A stretch of 31,560 nt of DNA. Source: Fragilariopsis cylindrus CCMP1102 (lineage: Eukaryota > Bacillariophyta > Bacillariophyceae > Bacillariales > Bacillariaceae). The translations under genes were made by a program, and so were the position numbers. Positions 21,778 to 31,560 of the stretch are shown piece after piece. A model generated the notes under the pieces. That model saw only the letters and a program-made list of their open reading frames with translations, made no database searches and was not told the origin of the DNA. Location of the stretch: assembly GCA_900095095.1 (NCBI GenBank), contig FMBT01000190.1, positions 1-31,560 of the forward strand, given 5' to 3'. The stretch's first letter is position 1. Each line of letters starts with the position of its first letter.

Positions 21778-22781
21778 ATGGTGAAGCGTCGAGGCACACC
21801 TAGACGTATCTTCGTTTCTTGTTTACTCTACGTATGTTTACTGCTTTCCTTTTATAGAGAGGTTGCGTTGTCGTGGTCTCCAATAATATTCGATAATACG
21901 AATCTATGTCGAAGGGACTTCACAACTGCCGGCGTGGTTGCTGGATCATCCTTGATAACTCCTTTCGTATTATCAAGGGAGGCTAATGCTGCTTCTCCTA
22001 TCGGTGGGGGGAAGAATAGTTTGATCGAACGACTCAACAACATGATCCCGCTGCATTATCCAATTCAATTTTCAATATACCACCCAAAGTTCAAGTCTAC
22101 CCATCATTTATGAGAGGCTCATGGAATGTAACGCTCGCTTATGGAGGATATCTTTTTCCCAGTCAAAAAATCCCCCGTTCGCGTTTGACGACAAATACTC
22201 AAATACCTGGATTTCAGAAATGTTCTATTGCGGCTCTGTCGGATGTGGGGAAAGAGGTGGTGCATTACACATTAAATATAGACGAAACTACTGGTCTCGA
22301 GGACCGTGAACTTTCTTTAACGACATCCATCAATGATCATTTAGGATATTCGGCTATACAAGAAGTTCTGTACAGTCCAAGAGCAAACCCGAATCGATTA
22401 TCTGCAGTTTTTGCGGAATACAAAACAACGAATGCGGAGCGAATTGAATTATTCTGTAATGGTCGAGAATCTGAATTAGTACAAACCAACGACGATAACA
22501 ATAATAATGTTTTCGTGTGTAGTGAGTACATTCGTCAGGTAACATTTTCTGGTGGATCACAAGTAGGTATACCACGACAGGCTGTGACGAACTACGCGCA
22601 TTTCTTCACGTGGAAAGAAAATGGCAGCGACGGCAATCCACAAAAAGGGAATCCAACAACAACAATGACAGGGAATCTCTTAACCGCTTGTTTTCTAGAT
22701 CCGACAGATGCGATGTTTTTCGAAGAGCCATCCAAGCCTGTGGCCGTATTCAGTCATGTAATTAAGGCTACAAAAATTTGA
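21778..22781 (+). CDS. thylakoid-lumen protein with tripartite leader, DUF6816-like
   Basis: ATG at 21778, stop at 22779-22781, about 334 residues after adding one T in the TTTT run at about 22070. The leader has three parts: a signal peptide (residues 10-33, IFVSCLLYVCLLLSFY), a short transit part, and a twin-arginine signal (CRRDFTTAGVVAGSSLITP, RR at 45-46) ending with the lumenal cleavage site EANA/A near residue 71. This predicts ER, plastid and then Tat export to the lumen. The mature part starts with PPKVQVYPSFMRGSWNVT and carries PGFQKCSIAALSDVG, then ANPNRLSAVF. These resemble the lumenal DUF6816 family of cyanobacteria and plants (YPxWFxGTW, NPNR). I am confident of the targeting and only moderately of the family. 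The biochemical role is unknown. Confidence 0.68.
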
Positions 22782-23885
22782 TATCAAATCAAATGAAAGA
22801 ATAATAATATAAGTCAAATCTGCTCCAATTTTATTGATGATTAATAATATGATACGACTAGCTAAGATTAGTAGTATTCATACATAAAAACCTAGAAAAT
22901 GATACGAATACTTAATGATATCGACGAGCTTCTAGAGAGCTAGCTAGCTAGCAAGACAAAAAGAAAGTGGAATTTTTATCGACCTCGTGATAGATTCAAC
23001 GTGCCGATTCTTGTCTGAGAGATAGAGACATGAGATATGAGAAGGCTTCATCTAGTTTGATTTTCATTATGAATAACTTTTTGAACAGTTCGAAAAATCG
23101 GACACCCTAATCCACACATATCGGTATACATAACAGACACGTCGGCCATTGGTACCCTATATATTACATAGTATAGGATGAATATTTCAAAGAAAAGCAA
23201 GGTGTAGATATGGTTAGTGAGAAGAACTGTCTGCAACGTTGATTTCGTGATTGACTCGAATAAAACATAAAATAAAGGGAAAGAAGGAATGTCGTGGAGT
23301 ATACTACCAGTATAATGTGAGGCGAATAGTTTGAGAGGAAGTACATTCGACGTACTCATTTTTGAATGTTATAGATATCGTCACGGCCGTCGCTCATCGA
23401 CGAAAGTAAAAGGAAGTACAAGTTGTTTTGTTGTTTTACTGGTAAGAATGTAACATGAGAATCTGATTCTGATATATACAACAATAGTACAATGGGAAAC
23501 GACGAAGAAAATCTGTACGATGCTTTCAATCGAAGAAAATGTTGTGCTATAAGACTTTGTTCATTGTATACGAATACTGCCGTGCATAATGTTCAGTTGT
23601 CACGTTTCTAAGAAGATAAGAAGGAGAAATTACATATATAATACGTTGTTACTTTATATTACATTCATTTTAAAGATCTATTTCCCTCAGTCGATATATC
23701 ACTACGGAAAATTAGAAAAGACATCGATCTATCTGAATTGCTTTTGTTTACCTGATCGTTGCCCGTTTCGAATAGGATACTATTTCTTCTTTATTATCTC
23801 ATGCTAAACCATACTGACAGTTCCAATCTACGAAATGCTCGTGAATACCCTCACCAACCCACTTTTTGGATTTATTTATAACATA
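22782..23885. other. gap between convergent genes, no gene seen
   Basis: About 1100 bases between the stops of the lumen-protein gene (+) and the ubiquitin-system gene (-). It includes a GCTAGCTAGCTAGC self-complementary tract at about 22939-22952. Small open frames on both strands are AT-rich with no motif, start context or continuity across frames that would support a gene. Confidence 0.45.
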
Positions 23886-24064
23886 TTAGTCATTGAGTGA
23901 ATGTTTGCAAACAGGACAAGAAGTTTTCGTGGAGAGCCAGGTTTGAAGACACGAATCATGCATACAGTGGCCGCAGTGGTTCAGAATTCGTAATGATTCA
24001 TTTGTATCGTCTGGATCGAACTCCCCTAGGCAAATACAGCACCTAGAATCATGATCGTCGTCTC
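23886..24064 (-). other. RING-H2 finger segment in shifted frame
   Basis: This piece is the C-terminal RING-H2 of the fusion protein. It reads DDDHDSRCCICLGEFD then NHCGHCMHDSCLQTWL then SCPVCKHSLND and stops at 23886. All eight zinc ligands of the C3H2C3 pattern are present (C-x2-C, C-x-H-x2-H-x2-C, C-x2-C). It is missing from the long open frame that ends at 24026, so an automatic gene call would lose it. Confidence 0.82.
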
Positions 24065-27000
24065 CTGTGGTCTTTTGAGAAAGAAATTCCTTCGGCTAAG
24101 TAATGCAGAAATTCTTTCAAGGTCTGCCTGATCTAATCCTTTTATACCATCCCCGGGTGCCGCAACGCCGATCTTTTCTCCTAGCTCCTGTAATGCCTCA
24201 TAATTAAGATCGTCCACATCCATCGCATCACCTTGCGCTTGAGCAAGTTTACTTTCGAGATCACCACGGAGGGCCATTCCACGCTCGTTGCATCTCATAA
24301 CTGTCAAGGCGGCAGAAGTATGTATTTGAAGATCTTTTAAAGTTCTCAATCCGTCCATTTCCAATGAATATTCACGCTTCGGATGAGCAGAAAGCAATGT
24401 GAAACCAAATTCCGAAAGCGGAGCCGCAAAAGCTCCCCCAGACAACCCAACCTTCTGATTTCCACGTGCATCTGAAAATCCTCGTACTTGAACTACCTTA
24501 GCTCGAGCTATATGTTGTTTTTTATTATCTTCAGTTGGTAAGTGGCTTTTGATGACTTGATAAACGGTTTTCAATTTTTCGGTGCTATCGAATACCTCTA
24601 CAATTGAAGAATTCGAGGGGAGTCTAATTCTCAAACGACGAGAATCTTTGACCGGTAGACGTGATACTGATATCTTTGCTGGTGCACCATCCTTTGATAC
24701 CATGATTGGGGAGGTAATTTCGTTCAATCTTTGTCCCGTCCCCCATTTGTTACGATGATAGTTGTCGTTGTCGTAACCGTCATCATAGCCTTCATCTTCA
24801 TTGGAAAATTGATCTCCAACAGATTCCATTTCTTCGTCATCTTCTGGGTACATTTGCTGTACCACACTAGTAGAATCAGAAGCAACATTCGTTGCTTTAC
24901 TTTGTAATGTCTTTAGGTTAGACTGAAGTTCCCCAGCAGTGACATACTCCCCTTTAGACGCAGCCTCCTGAATCTGTCCATTTAAGCCAGCTACGTTCTG
25001 ATCAAACGACTCTACTTCTTGGATCTTTTTCTGGATTTGTCCTGCAAGGATGAAATTTCCACTTTTGGCTGCTTCTTTCATTATCCGGTCCAGGAAATCC
25101 GTTTCCTTTGAAACATCGTTGTTCTCCGCAGGTGGTGGTTTCATGGCCTCATCACCAGATTTGTTAGATTCTGTCACCTCGTTCAATAGGGTTGAAAAAG
25201 GAGGTAGCGTCTTTAAAAGTCCTTCCAACTGATCGTATAAGTTATTCATAGAATTGACAAACTCAATAGGATACGGTTTTGTTGATCCCTCTCTTTGTCT
25301 CGAAGGAGGAGCAGAATGATCATTCTTGTATCTTGATCCGATTGTTGAAGGTCGAGAAGCATTTATCCACTCTACCACAGCTTGCAATGTATCAGCCCCA
25401 TTATGAAAAAAATGCAAATGCATTATATCTTTGAAAGGCAATAGATGGGCCAGTGCAGGATTCGCCGTGGAATTCTTCTTCAAGACTAATGTCAAGGGCT
25501 CAATCATTGCGTAGAGCAAAGTGCTTACACGAATTTGATCTTCGTACACCCAAGCATGTGATGGTAATGTCAAGTCTTCTTTCACAGTCGCTCCCGACAA
25601 TGTATTCCCAACAGAGGTGAATTTACCTTCTTTAATTTTTTCTTCCCATCCACCATGACCCGGCTCTAAAAAGAAAGGATGCTCTACACCTAGAATCAAA
25701 CTCTGAATTGAAACAAGGACCTGAAATAACGAGCTCGCCTTCGGGTTCCATTTTGGCCCTTCCCATGTACCCAGGAGACTTAGACACACCTTTCCAGACG
25801 CGTACAAATTGGGTCCGAAGCGCACCTTGCCTCTTCCTGTTGTAATGATTTGAACCTTGGGCGAAACATTTGGATAATTATCAGGTATCATAATGTCGAA
25901 GGCAAAGACACCACCGGAGTACGGTGACGGACCTGGTAGTGGCGCCGGGAGGATAGCTCGAATATATTGTGGCATTTCCTCGTCGAAACGAAGCCATGCG
26001 GAACATCGTTTGTCTGATGGGAGAGAAGTTTTAAGATCTTCAAACTCAGAAAATAAACGCTTCAAACATGTATGAGTCGATGACGACGACTGTGCAGCTT
26101 GTTGCGAACCTGAATAGTGAATAAATAATATCGAATGATGTGATGAAATCTTCGTGAGTGTTATGCATGTACGTGTGTGTATAGTGTGTGAGTGTGGAAG
26201 GAAATATGTACTAATTACCAAGTAGCGTACCTGTGTTGAAAACTGATGTCTCGCGAATACCGGGTGCCGGTCCACATCGCGGAATGCTGTCGAGACTTTC
26301 TTCCCATGACTGTCGCGTACTATTGATCTCATCAGGTAAGATTGGATCGGAAACTTCCTGAGATAAATCGCTTTTTGGCACAGCAGCTGGTTTCAAATTT
26401 GTTTTGTCATCCTCCTCTTCGACATCCATATAAGAATCTCTAGCATCGCTCACATCTTTTACATCAGGATTATTTGAACTTAGCATGACGCTATCACCAT
26501 CCTCATCATTATCGCTTCCACTTTTACTATTATTATTAATACTTTTATTGTTAGATTTATGTTTCTTATTCCATGCATCTGCAGCTTTCGCTCTAATAGA
26601 TTCAAGAGATTCTTTTGGATCACCAGCAATATCTGACCTATTAGATGGAGGTGGTGATGAGTTTTTCGACGGAGACGTAGTTTGCTCGTCCAAATTTCGA
26701 ATTTTGATATATTTTGACGAAATAATGCTCGTCATTGCTTCGGCATTATTTTTTCCTATCCCTTTGTTGGCTTCCATCTTTTTACGATTATTTTCACGAT
26801 TTTCTCTCTCCATTTTATCCTCCGCCCAACGTTTGATTGAAAGATCTTTTTCAACTTTTCTAGAATGTTTTGCCTTCCTAACTTTTATCATTCTCTCTTT
26901 ACGCTCCTGGTCCGATAGGAATAATGTGTCACCATCATTGGATTTAGTTTTCTTCGTCGTCTCGCCGGCGCTTGTTGTGCTAGTAGTATTAATAGCTTTT

Positions 27001-27746
27001 TTGGCAGTCGCTTCTGTAGGAGAGTCAGAATGAATTCCGACAGGAAAAGGTGGGGGTTCCAATTTCTTTAATTCTTCCTCCATCGTAGAACAGAACAAGT
27101 TAGCGCGGTAGATACTATTTTGTTCGTTCTCAGAAAATATCAAGAATTTATCTCCGTCGATTTCGGCGTACAAGAATCCCACAGCTGTGAGTAGGTCTAC
27201 GGCGTAGGGAACAGTAACGACCATCTTTTGAATCTTAAAAAAGAAAAGAAAAGAAAAAAACAGTAACGATCAATGTAAAATAGTTCGTGAGTTAATAGTC
27301 TACTTCACAAGTGAAAACCCTATAAACGTGGGATAGCATTCTTAATATTCGAGTGATTGAGACATACTTACCTTTGGATTTGATAGGCGAACTTTACGGA
27401 ATTTTTCAGATTGATGTGAACGAAGCGCATTTCGAACAATCGTTAATAAGGTATTCCCACATGAAATCAATTTTTGTTGTAGAATCAGATCATCTTTTTT
27501 ATTATTGGACGTCTTATTATTATAAGAACGCTTGAGGGGGGAAAGAAAGTCAGAAATCAAGATATCAAAGATTTGAGACGACGACGACGACGAATATTCA
27601 TCGCCTCTTCCTCCTCCTGTCTGGTTCGTAGTTTCCATCTTGGTTGAAGGGTTTTGGAACGGAATTGACCGTGGTATTTTCAAGTTTTTGTTAGTTTGTA
27701 TATTTGTCGTTATGGTACTGATACGTCGAACGGAAGGCAGTTCCAA
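23886..27746 (-). CDS. PUB-E2-UVR-UBX-RING fusion: predicted hybrid E2/E3 ubiquitin ligase with CDC48/p97 docking domains
   Basis: Three exons, 27746-27372, 27233-26231 and 26109-23886, with phases that agree; about 1200 residues. A Met at 27638 is an alternative start. Domains in order: PUB (about 85-185; FRKVRLSNPK/IQKMVVTVPYAVDLLTAVGF, spanning intron 1), a Lys/Ser/Asp-rich linker, a BIRC6/UBE2O-like E2 core (about 473-690) with FGPNLYASGKVCLSLLGTW holding the catalytic Cys (codon 25786-25784, about residue 568) and SLFQVLVSIQSLILG, two UVR-like motifs (about 802-862; KEAAKSGNFILAGQIQKKIQ and QEAASKGEYVTAGELQSNL), a UBX domain (about 942-1066; RLRIRLPSNSSIVEVF and FTLLSAHPKREYSLE), and a C-terminal RING-H2 finger (CCIC, NHCGHCMHDSC, CPVC). 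The PUB and UBX domains normally bind p97/CDC48; here the UBX FPR loop reads HPKR. The RING lies one frame off the main frame; adding one G near 24090 restores LSRREFLSQKTTG before the finger. An 83-base intron is the alternative. Confidence 0.85.
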
Positions 27747-28923
27747 TAAGTAAGATTAGAAGATAACGAAACAGAGAGACAATGGAAGAAATAGACAACA
27801 GTATCGTATTCTTCTCTTTCTCTGAGCGGAGTGCATTCGTTTTGATTGTTGTTGATGTATATAATTGGACACAATGATGATCACGATTGACAATGGATCC
27901 AAATCCAACAGAATTTTTAGATTTAGTCGTGGATCTTTTATCGCCTGACATCGCTCCAACACGGTACCTTTACAATAAGTAAAGTTACAAAAACACTAAC
28001 AATATCGACACAAGTAACGAAAGAGGAGCAAATTTTATAGTATTTTCTTTTGTACAGTTTTAGATCATTTATTTCCTCTTTCAGCATCATAATCTACAGC
28101 AGTTGTTCAGAAAGTTTCTGCTACTAAAATGGGTCTTGGAGGTGCTGGCATGCCAACAAATGACAATCAAAGAATTATCTGTTCCTTTCCTTGTTTGATA
28201 ACTTACCTGTTTGTCTTCTTGGCTTGTTCCACCTAAGTCTCCCCATCTTTTAGTCCCAAAAGTAACATGATCTGTTATGTGCCAAATGCCTTTTCACACA
28301 AGGAATCATCACACAAGAATAATGCATGCAACAATTTGCCCCAATCGTATCTTCAATATCCTCATGATTCCATTGAGAGGCAACAACACAAGATCATTAC
28401 CATCATTATTCTCCCTCTGTTTGAAATCCACCATCCAACACACAATGGGAAGTGTATAGTAACCCAACTTTCGATGATGCCTGATAATGAACCAGGGTGT
28501 ACCGTACCACCATGCAGGCATCCTCCTCATCTCCTCCTGTAATGATGACATCCACAACACAACTCATGCAACCAATTGCCATGTCATTCAAGTCTATTCA
28601 AGTTGCTAGCTGTCCTTAATCACTCTATGAAGACAGCTGTAATGAATGTAGTCATAGTGGATGGATGTTTTATGTGTTTTTGGAAAGTGAGCAAGGAGGG
28701 GACATAAAGGGGGGGATTAATTTTTAGTAAGCTTCAATCTCGTAAAAAACATCATCTTTTAAAATTATTATCCATATTAATTTGAGCTTTTTTCTTTTTC
28801 ATTTCTTTTTAAAGTACTCCAACACACTCTTTCTTTTGTAGATGTTACCAATCAATCGTACTGTACTTGTACATTGTACCGTTACTCCATTTCAAGAAGC
28901 CCAATAGAACAGTAGCTGTGGTC
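27747..28923. other. intergenic between divergent genes
   Basis: About 1180 bases that should carry both promoters. Open frames at 27691-27951 (-) and 28267-28542 (+) show no domain, conserved pattern or convincing composition. A T/A-rich stretch at 28730-28810 precedes the plus-strand gene. Confidence 0.45.
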
Positions 28924-31178
28924 ATGACGTCGACACTGCAACGTGGATTTCTGCTGAGTGGTTCAACGACGGCGAAAAACGACAAACGGGAAAAGAAGAA
29001 CAAGCAATCGTCTTCGTCTTCGTCAACGGAGTCAACCGCCACCACCACCAACCCCAAGGAAAAGCAAGAAAATTCGGGTTGGACTAAGGGATTTTTGACG
29101 ACAAACAAGAAAAAGAAAAAGTCGACGATTAAAAGAAAGAAGACTACGACAAATGACGATCCTGAAACAGAAACAGAAAAAAAATTACGTGAACGACGAC
29201 AAGCATCGACGATAACAATACTGCCTAACATCATCAACAATCAAGATAACAAGACAAAAATACAATCTTCATCCCCTATAACGTTTTCTCGAGATCTCTT
29301 ATCGATCGATAAGGAGGACGACGACATTCAAGATACTACCATCAACATGGCGCAAATAAAACTCGAATTATCGATACGACAAACAATATATCAAATACGA
29401 TTACAACTAAATCGTTGATCAGCATAGTTGTAAACAGTGATGATGACGAAAACGATGATATGACTGAAGTGTCTTCGATGCGGACACGACAGAAGCAACA
29501 ACAGCAACGAACATCAGGAAAAAAAAATTAATGACACAAAGACAAAAACAACGACGAAAACATTGATTAGTCCATCATCTTTAGTGTCGCCGTTAATATC
29601 TGTAGTAGGAGAAGACAACGATGACGACGATGAGGGAACACCATTATTGAAAGAGGTTTTTACTACTCGAAAACTAAAAGAAGGAAGAAGTGAAGGAAGA
29701 GGAATCGTCAATCTTATCCCATCATGGAAGTATCATCAACACCAGAAACTGTACGTGAGGAGGAATTTAACTGTGCAATTACGAGTACGACCTCTGATAA
29801 AAATGGAGAAAAAGAAGAAAAAAAGATTGCATGTAACAAAGTTAATAATGATGATAAAGAAGAAGGTAATCCTGACATGGTAAATATTCTGAAATTCCAA
29901 CAAGAATTAGAAAATATATTGACAAGGCAAAACCAAACCAAAACAACAACAACAAGACAACTATTGTCACCATCCACCAAGACACACTGGTGGCAACATT
30001 ACGACGAATAAAACCAAATCCGACGACAATGATAATAATAATCGTAATAATAGTAGTGTCTGTGATTCACATAAAATAATGAATATAAGATCTTGGACGA
30101 CGGAACGCCGTCTGTGGATGTGGGCACATATGTTACACCGCAGACAACATAGAGGTGGAAATCGTTCCCTCAGTACTAATAACACAAATAATGGGGACGA
30201 TGAATTTGATGTGACTCGAAAATTATTCTCGGAACTTTTCGATGCTGAATATTATCATCACCGTCGTGGGTTGATACCAATTAGTAACGACGACGACGAC
30301 GAAGATACGAATAACAACAGCAGCAGTAGCAACAATAACAGCAACCCTTTAGAATCGATACTACGAAGTGGCGAAACGGAAGATGATCGACGATTAGCCT
30401 ACCAGGCCGTATTGGTCATCCAAGAGCATTACACCTACCGTCGACGGTATCTTATATCTCTGCAAAATAACGATAGAAACAATGATATATTGAAGAAGAC
30501 GAACAACAACAACTACAGTAACAATATAGAGATTATAAACAAAGAGCTGCTGTTTTCGGAGAAGGATCAAAACAACAACAAGGAATGACACAGCAATTGA
30601 TTCCGTTGATCATCGATTTAGTAATGAATACATCTGGTGGTGGACGACGAACACGGATGGCCCAAATCGCATGGGAGACGGTATTCTTCTTATGACATTT
30701 CGTATTCGTTACTACTGCTGTGTGTTGCCTTCTACAACAAGAAGTACAACAACCTGACGTCACAACCATTATCATCATCGTTATCATCCAATAGCGACGA
30801 CGGTAGTGGCGGAAAATCAACAACAATAGAAGAAAAATACAGCGGAACTATATCATCAATATCGTCTTCTTCTTCTCATGATAATAATGCATCTCACTAC
30901 TACTGCTAGAATCATTATTGCCTATGAGTTTCTGGAAACAATTGCAATCATTGATACAACGGCAAGTTATGTGGAAACGATCAAAAAAGAAGAAGACGAA
31001 CGACATCAAGATAAATCAGCTTCGAGATCTAGAAATAAAGGTCAAGGATATCACGATTAATAAGGCAGCAACGGATAGTGATAATGATTTGTTCAATGAT
31101 GATCGGCATCTAACTACTATGAAGTCAGAGGTATTGATGGATATAATTATCGCATTAGAAGAACATATCGAAGTATAA
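28924..31178 (+). CDS. low-complexity hypothetical protein, frame-broken
   Basis: ATG at 28924 gives MTSTLQRGFLLSGST; the last frame stops at 31178 (IIALEEHIEV). Between them the coding-like reading passes through at least five frame changes, among them near 29417, the A8 run at 29520-29528, a missing G near 29700, near 29985 and near 30570. The protein is rich in Asn, Asp, Thr and Lys. Recognisable points are a repeated GFLL/GFLT motif (LQRGFLLSG and GWTKGFLTT) at the N-terminus, a better-conserved-looking centre (RSWTTERRLWMWAHMLHRRQ, then RKLFSELFDAEYYHHRRGLIP and VLVIQEHYTYRRRYL), a helical stretch QQLIPLIIDLVMN, and a C-terminal helical part (SFWKQLQSLIQRQVMWKR). I recognise no family. 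It may be one gene with sequence errors or a decaying gene; boundaries inside it are uncertain. Confidence 0.45.
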
Positions 31179-31477
31179 CGTGAAAAAAACAAAAAGTAAG
31201 AACACATTGAAAGGAGTCAACAACAAACAACAACAAAACAACAAAAGAGGACGAGGGGGGATGAATCTAACTATAAACAGCCATAACTTAGGTAGAATAA
31301 TAGTTTCAATAGGCTATTGGTAAAATAAGATCCTAATTTAGAAACGTATTGATTGGTTAGTACTATATTTATATGCTCTACTGTACACCCAGTAAGCCCC
31401 AGCAATAAATTGCATGAATCGAGTGAATTCTTTCACTCTTATTGTTCAAGATAAAATTGACAGCTTCGTGAACACCA
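31179..31477. other. terminal intergenic stretch
   Basis: About 300 bases of AT-rich sequence after the hypothetical gene, starting with a CAACAAACAACAACAAAAC tract near 31220. Nothing else seen. Confidence 0.4.
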
Positions 31478-31560
31478 TTATAGGTTGATTTTAGTTGTAC
31501 TAAAATTGGGATGCTTCTTCATAAATGCTCCGTGCTGTTTCACTGCTCCGCCAATTTCTA
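31478..31560 (-). CDS. possible 3' end of a minus-strand gene
   Basis: Reading leftward from the window edge, one frame gives EIGGAVKQHGAFMKKHPNF and ends KINL at a TAA (31480-31478). The composition looks like protein, but only 27 codons are visible. A second frame on the same strand (RNWRSSETARSIYEEASQF) is open for 19 codons, so this is a weak call. Confidence 0.3.
   Translation of the reverse strand, partial: EIGGAVKQHGAFMKKHPNFSTTKINL

Noticed and set aside
22990..23810. Several 60-100 codon frames on both strands
   Set aside because: AT-rich, without motifs, signal peptides or good start context, and overlapping each other between two convergent gene ends.
24065..24147. 83-base intron before the RING finger
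   Set aside because: It would restore the frame, but it removes a segment that looks like the conserved helix before RING-H2 fingers; a single missing base is simpler.
26485..27033. 182-codon plus-strand frame rich in Leu
   Set aside because: It is the shadow of the Lys/Asp-rich linker of the PUB-E2-UBX-RING gene.
27691..27951. 86-codon minus-strand frame just upstream of the PUB gene
   Set aside because: It overlaps the start of the PUB gene in another frame and shows no domain; more likely 5' UTR sequence.
28267..28542. 91-codon frame with His/Pro/Ile-rich text
   Set aside because: No heptads, motifs or continuity in neighbouring frames; a competing frame of similar length lies on the other strand.
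1..31560. tRNA, rRNA, CRISPR arrays, bacterial operons
   Set aside because: I looked for tRNA T-loop motifs with matching stems, spaced repeats and ribosome-binding sites and found none; introns and targeting signals show nuclear eukaryotic DNA.

Overview
The window looks like nuclear DNA of a diatom or close ochrophyte relative. The clues are compact genes with short GT-AG introns, tiny exons of 25, 26 and 31 bases, a plastid leader with Phe at the predicted signal-peptide cleavage site (FG/FFVP), a thylakoid-lumen precursor with a twin-arginine motif, Pro-Thr (PTxxPT) secreted protein, and proteins rich in runs of Asn, Asp, Ser and Thr. I found no rRNA, tRNA, CRISPR or plasmid features.

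Layout. 1-564 (+): 3' end of a thiamine-phosphate synthase/TenI family gene. 893-1818 (-): Ala/Lys/Glu-rich coiled coil ending in a CaaX box. 2524-3463 (-): Golgi-type GT25 glycosyltransferase. 3635-3827: MITE with perfect terminal inverted repeats. 4343-6757 (+): SET-domain protein with signal peptide and C-terminal KDEL. 7435-9885 (+): large acidic protein with a Cys-rich, probably zinc-binding C-terminus. 10813-12700 (+): membrane-anchored cyclophilin-like protein. 13456-15422 (-): plastid-targeted bestrophin. 15684-15956 (+): possible small coiled coil. 16185-18224 (-): charged coiled-coil protein. 18953-19423 (+): small secreted Cys/Pro/Thr-rich protein. 19719-21161 (-): PAPS transporter of the SLC35B2 type. 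21778-22781 (+): thylakoid-lumen protein. 23886-27746 (-): PUB-E2-UVR-UBX-RING fusion protein. 28924-31178 (+): low-complexity hypothetical. 31478-31560 (-): possible gene tail.

The outstanding item is the 1200-residue protein at 23886-27746. It appears to join a PUB domain, a BIRC6-like E2 catalytic core with its active-site Cys, two UVR-like motifs, a UBX domain and a RING-H2 finger. That would put p97/CDC48 docking, ubiquitin conjugation and E3 activity on one chain. The KDEL-tagged SET protein, the CaaX coiled coil and the plastid bestrophin are also worth following.

Many genes here are interrupted by single-base frame breaks, most of which are cured by adding one base to a homopolymer. 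Two multi-exon genes (bestrophin, PAPS transporter) have no breaks. The simplest reading is residual indel error in a long-read assembly, so the broken genes are annotated as intact in the organism unless said otherwise. Several genes serve the secretory route or plastid (PAPS transporter, GT25, KDEL SET protein, bestrophin, lumen protein), but they are not an operon and I see no shared pathway beyond that.
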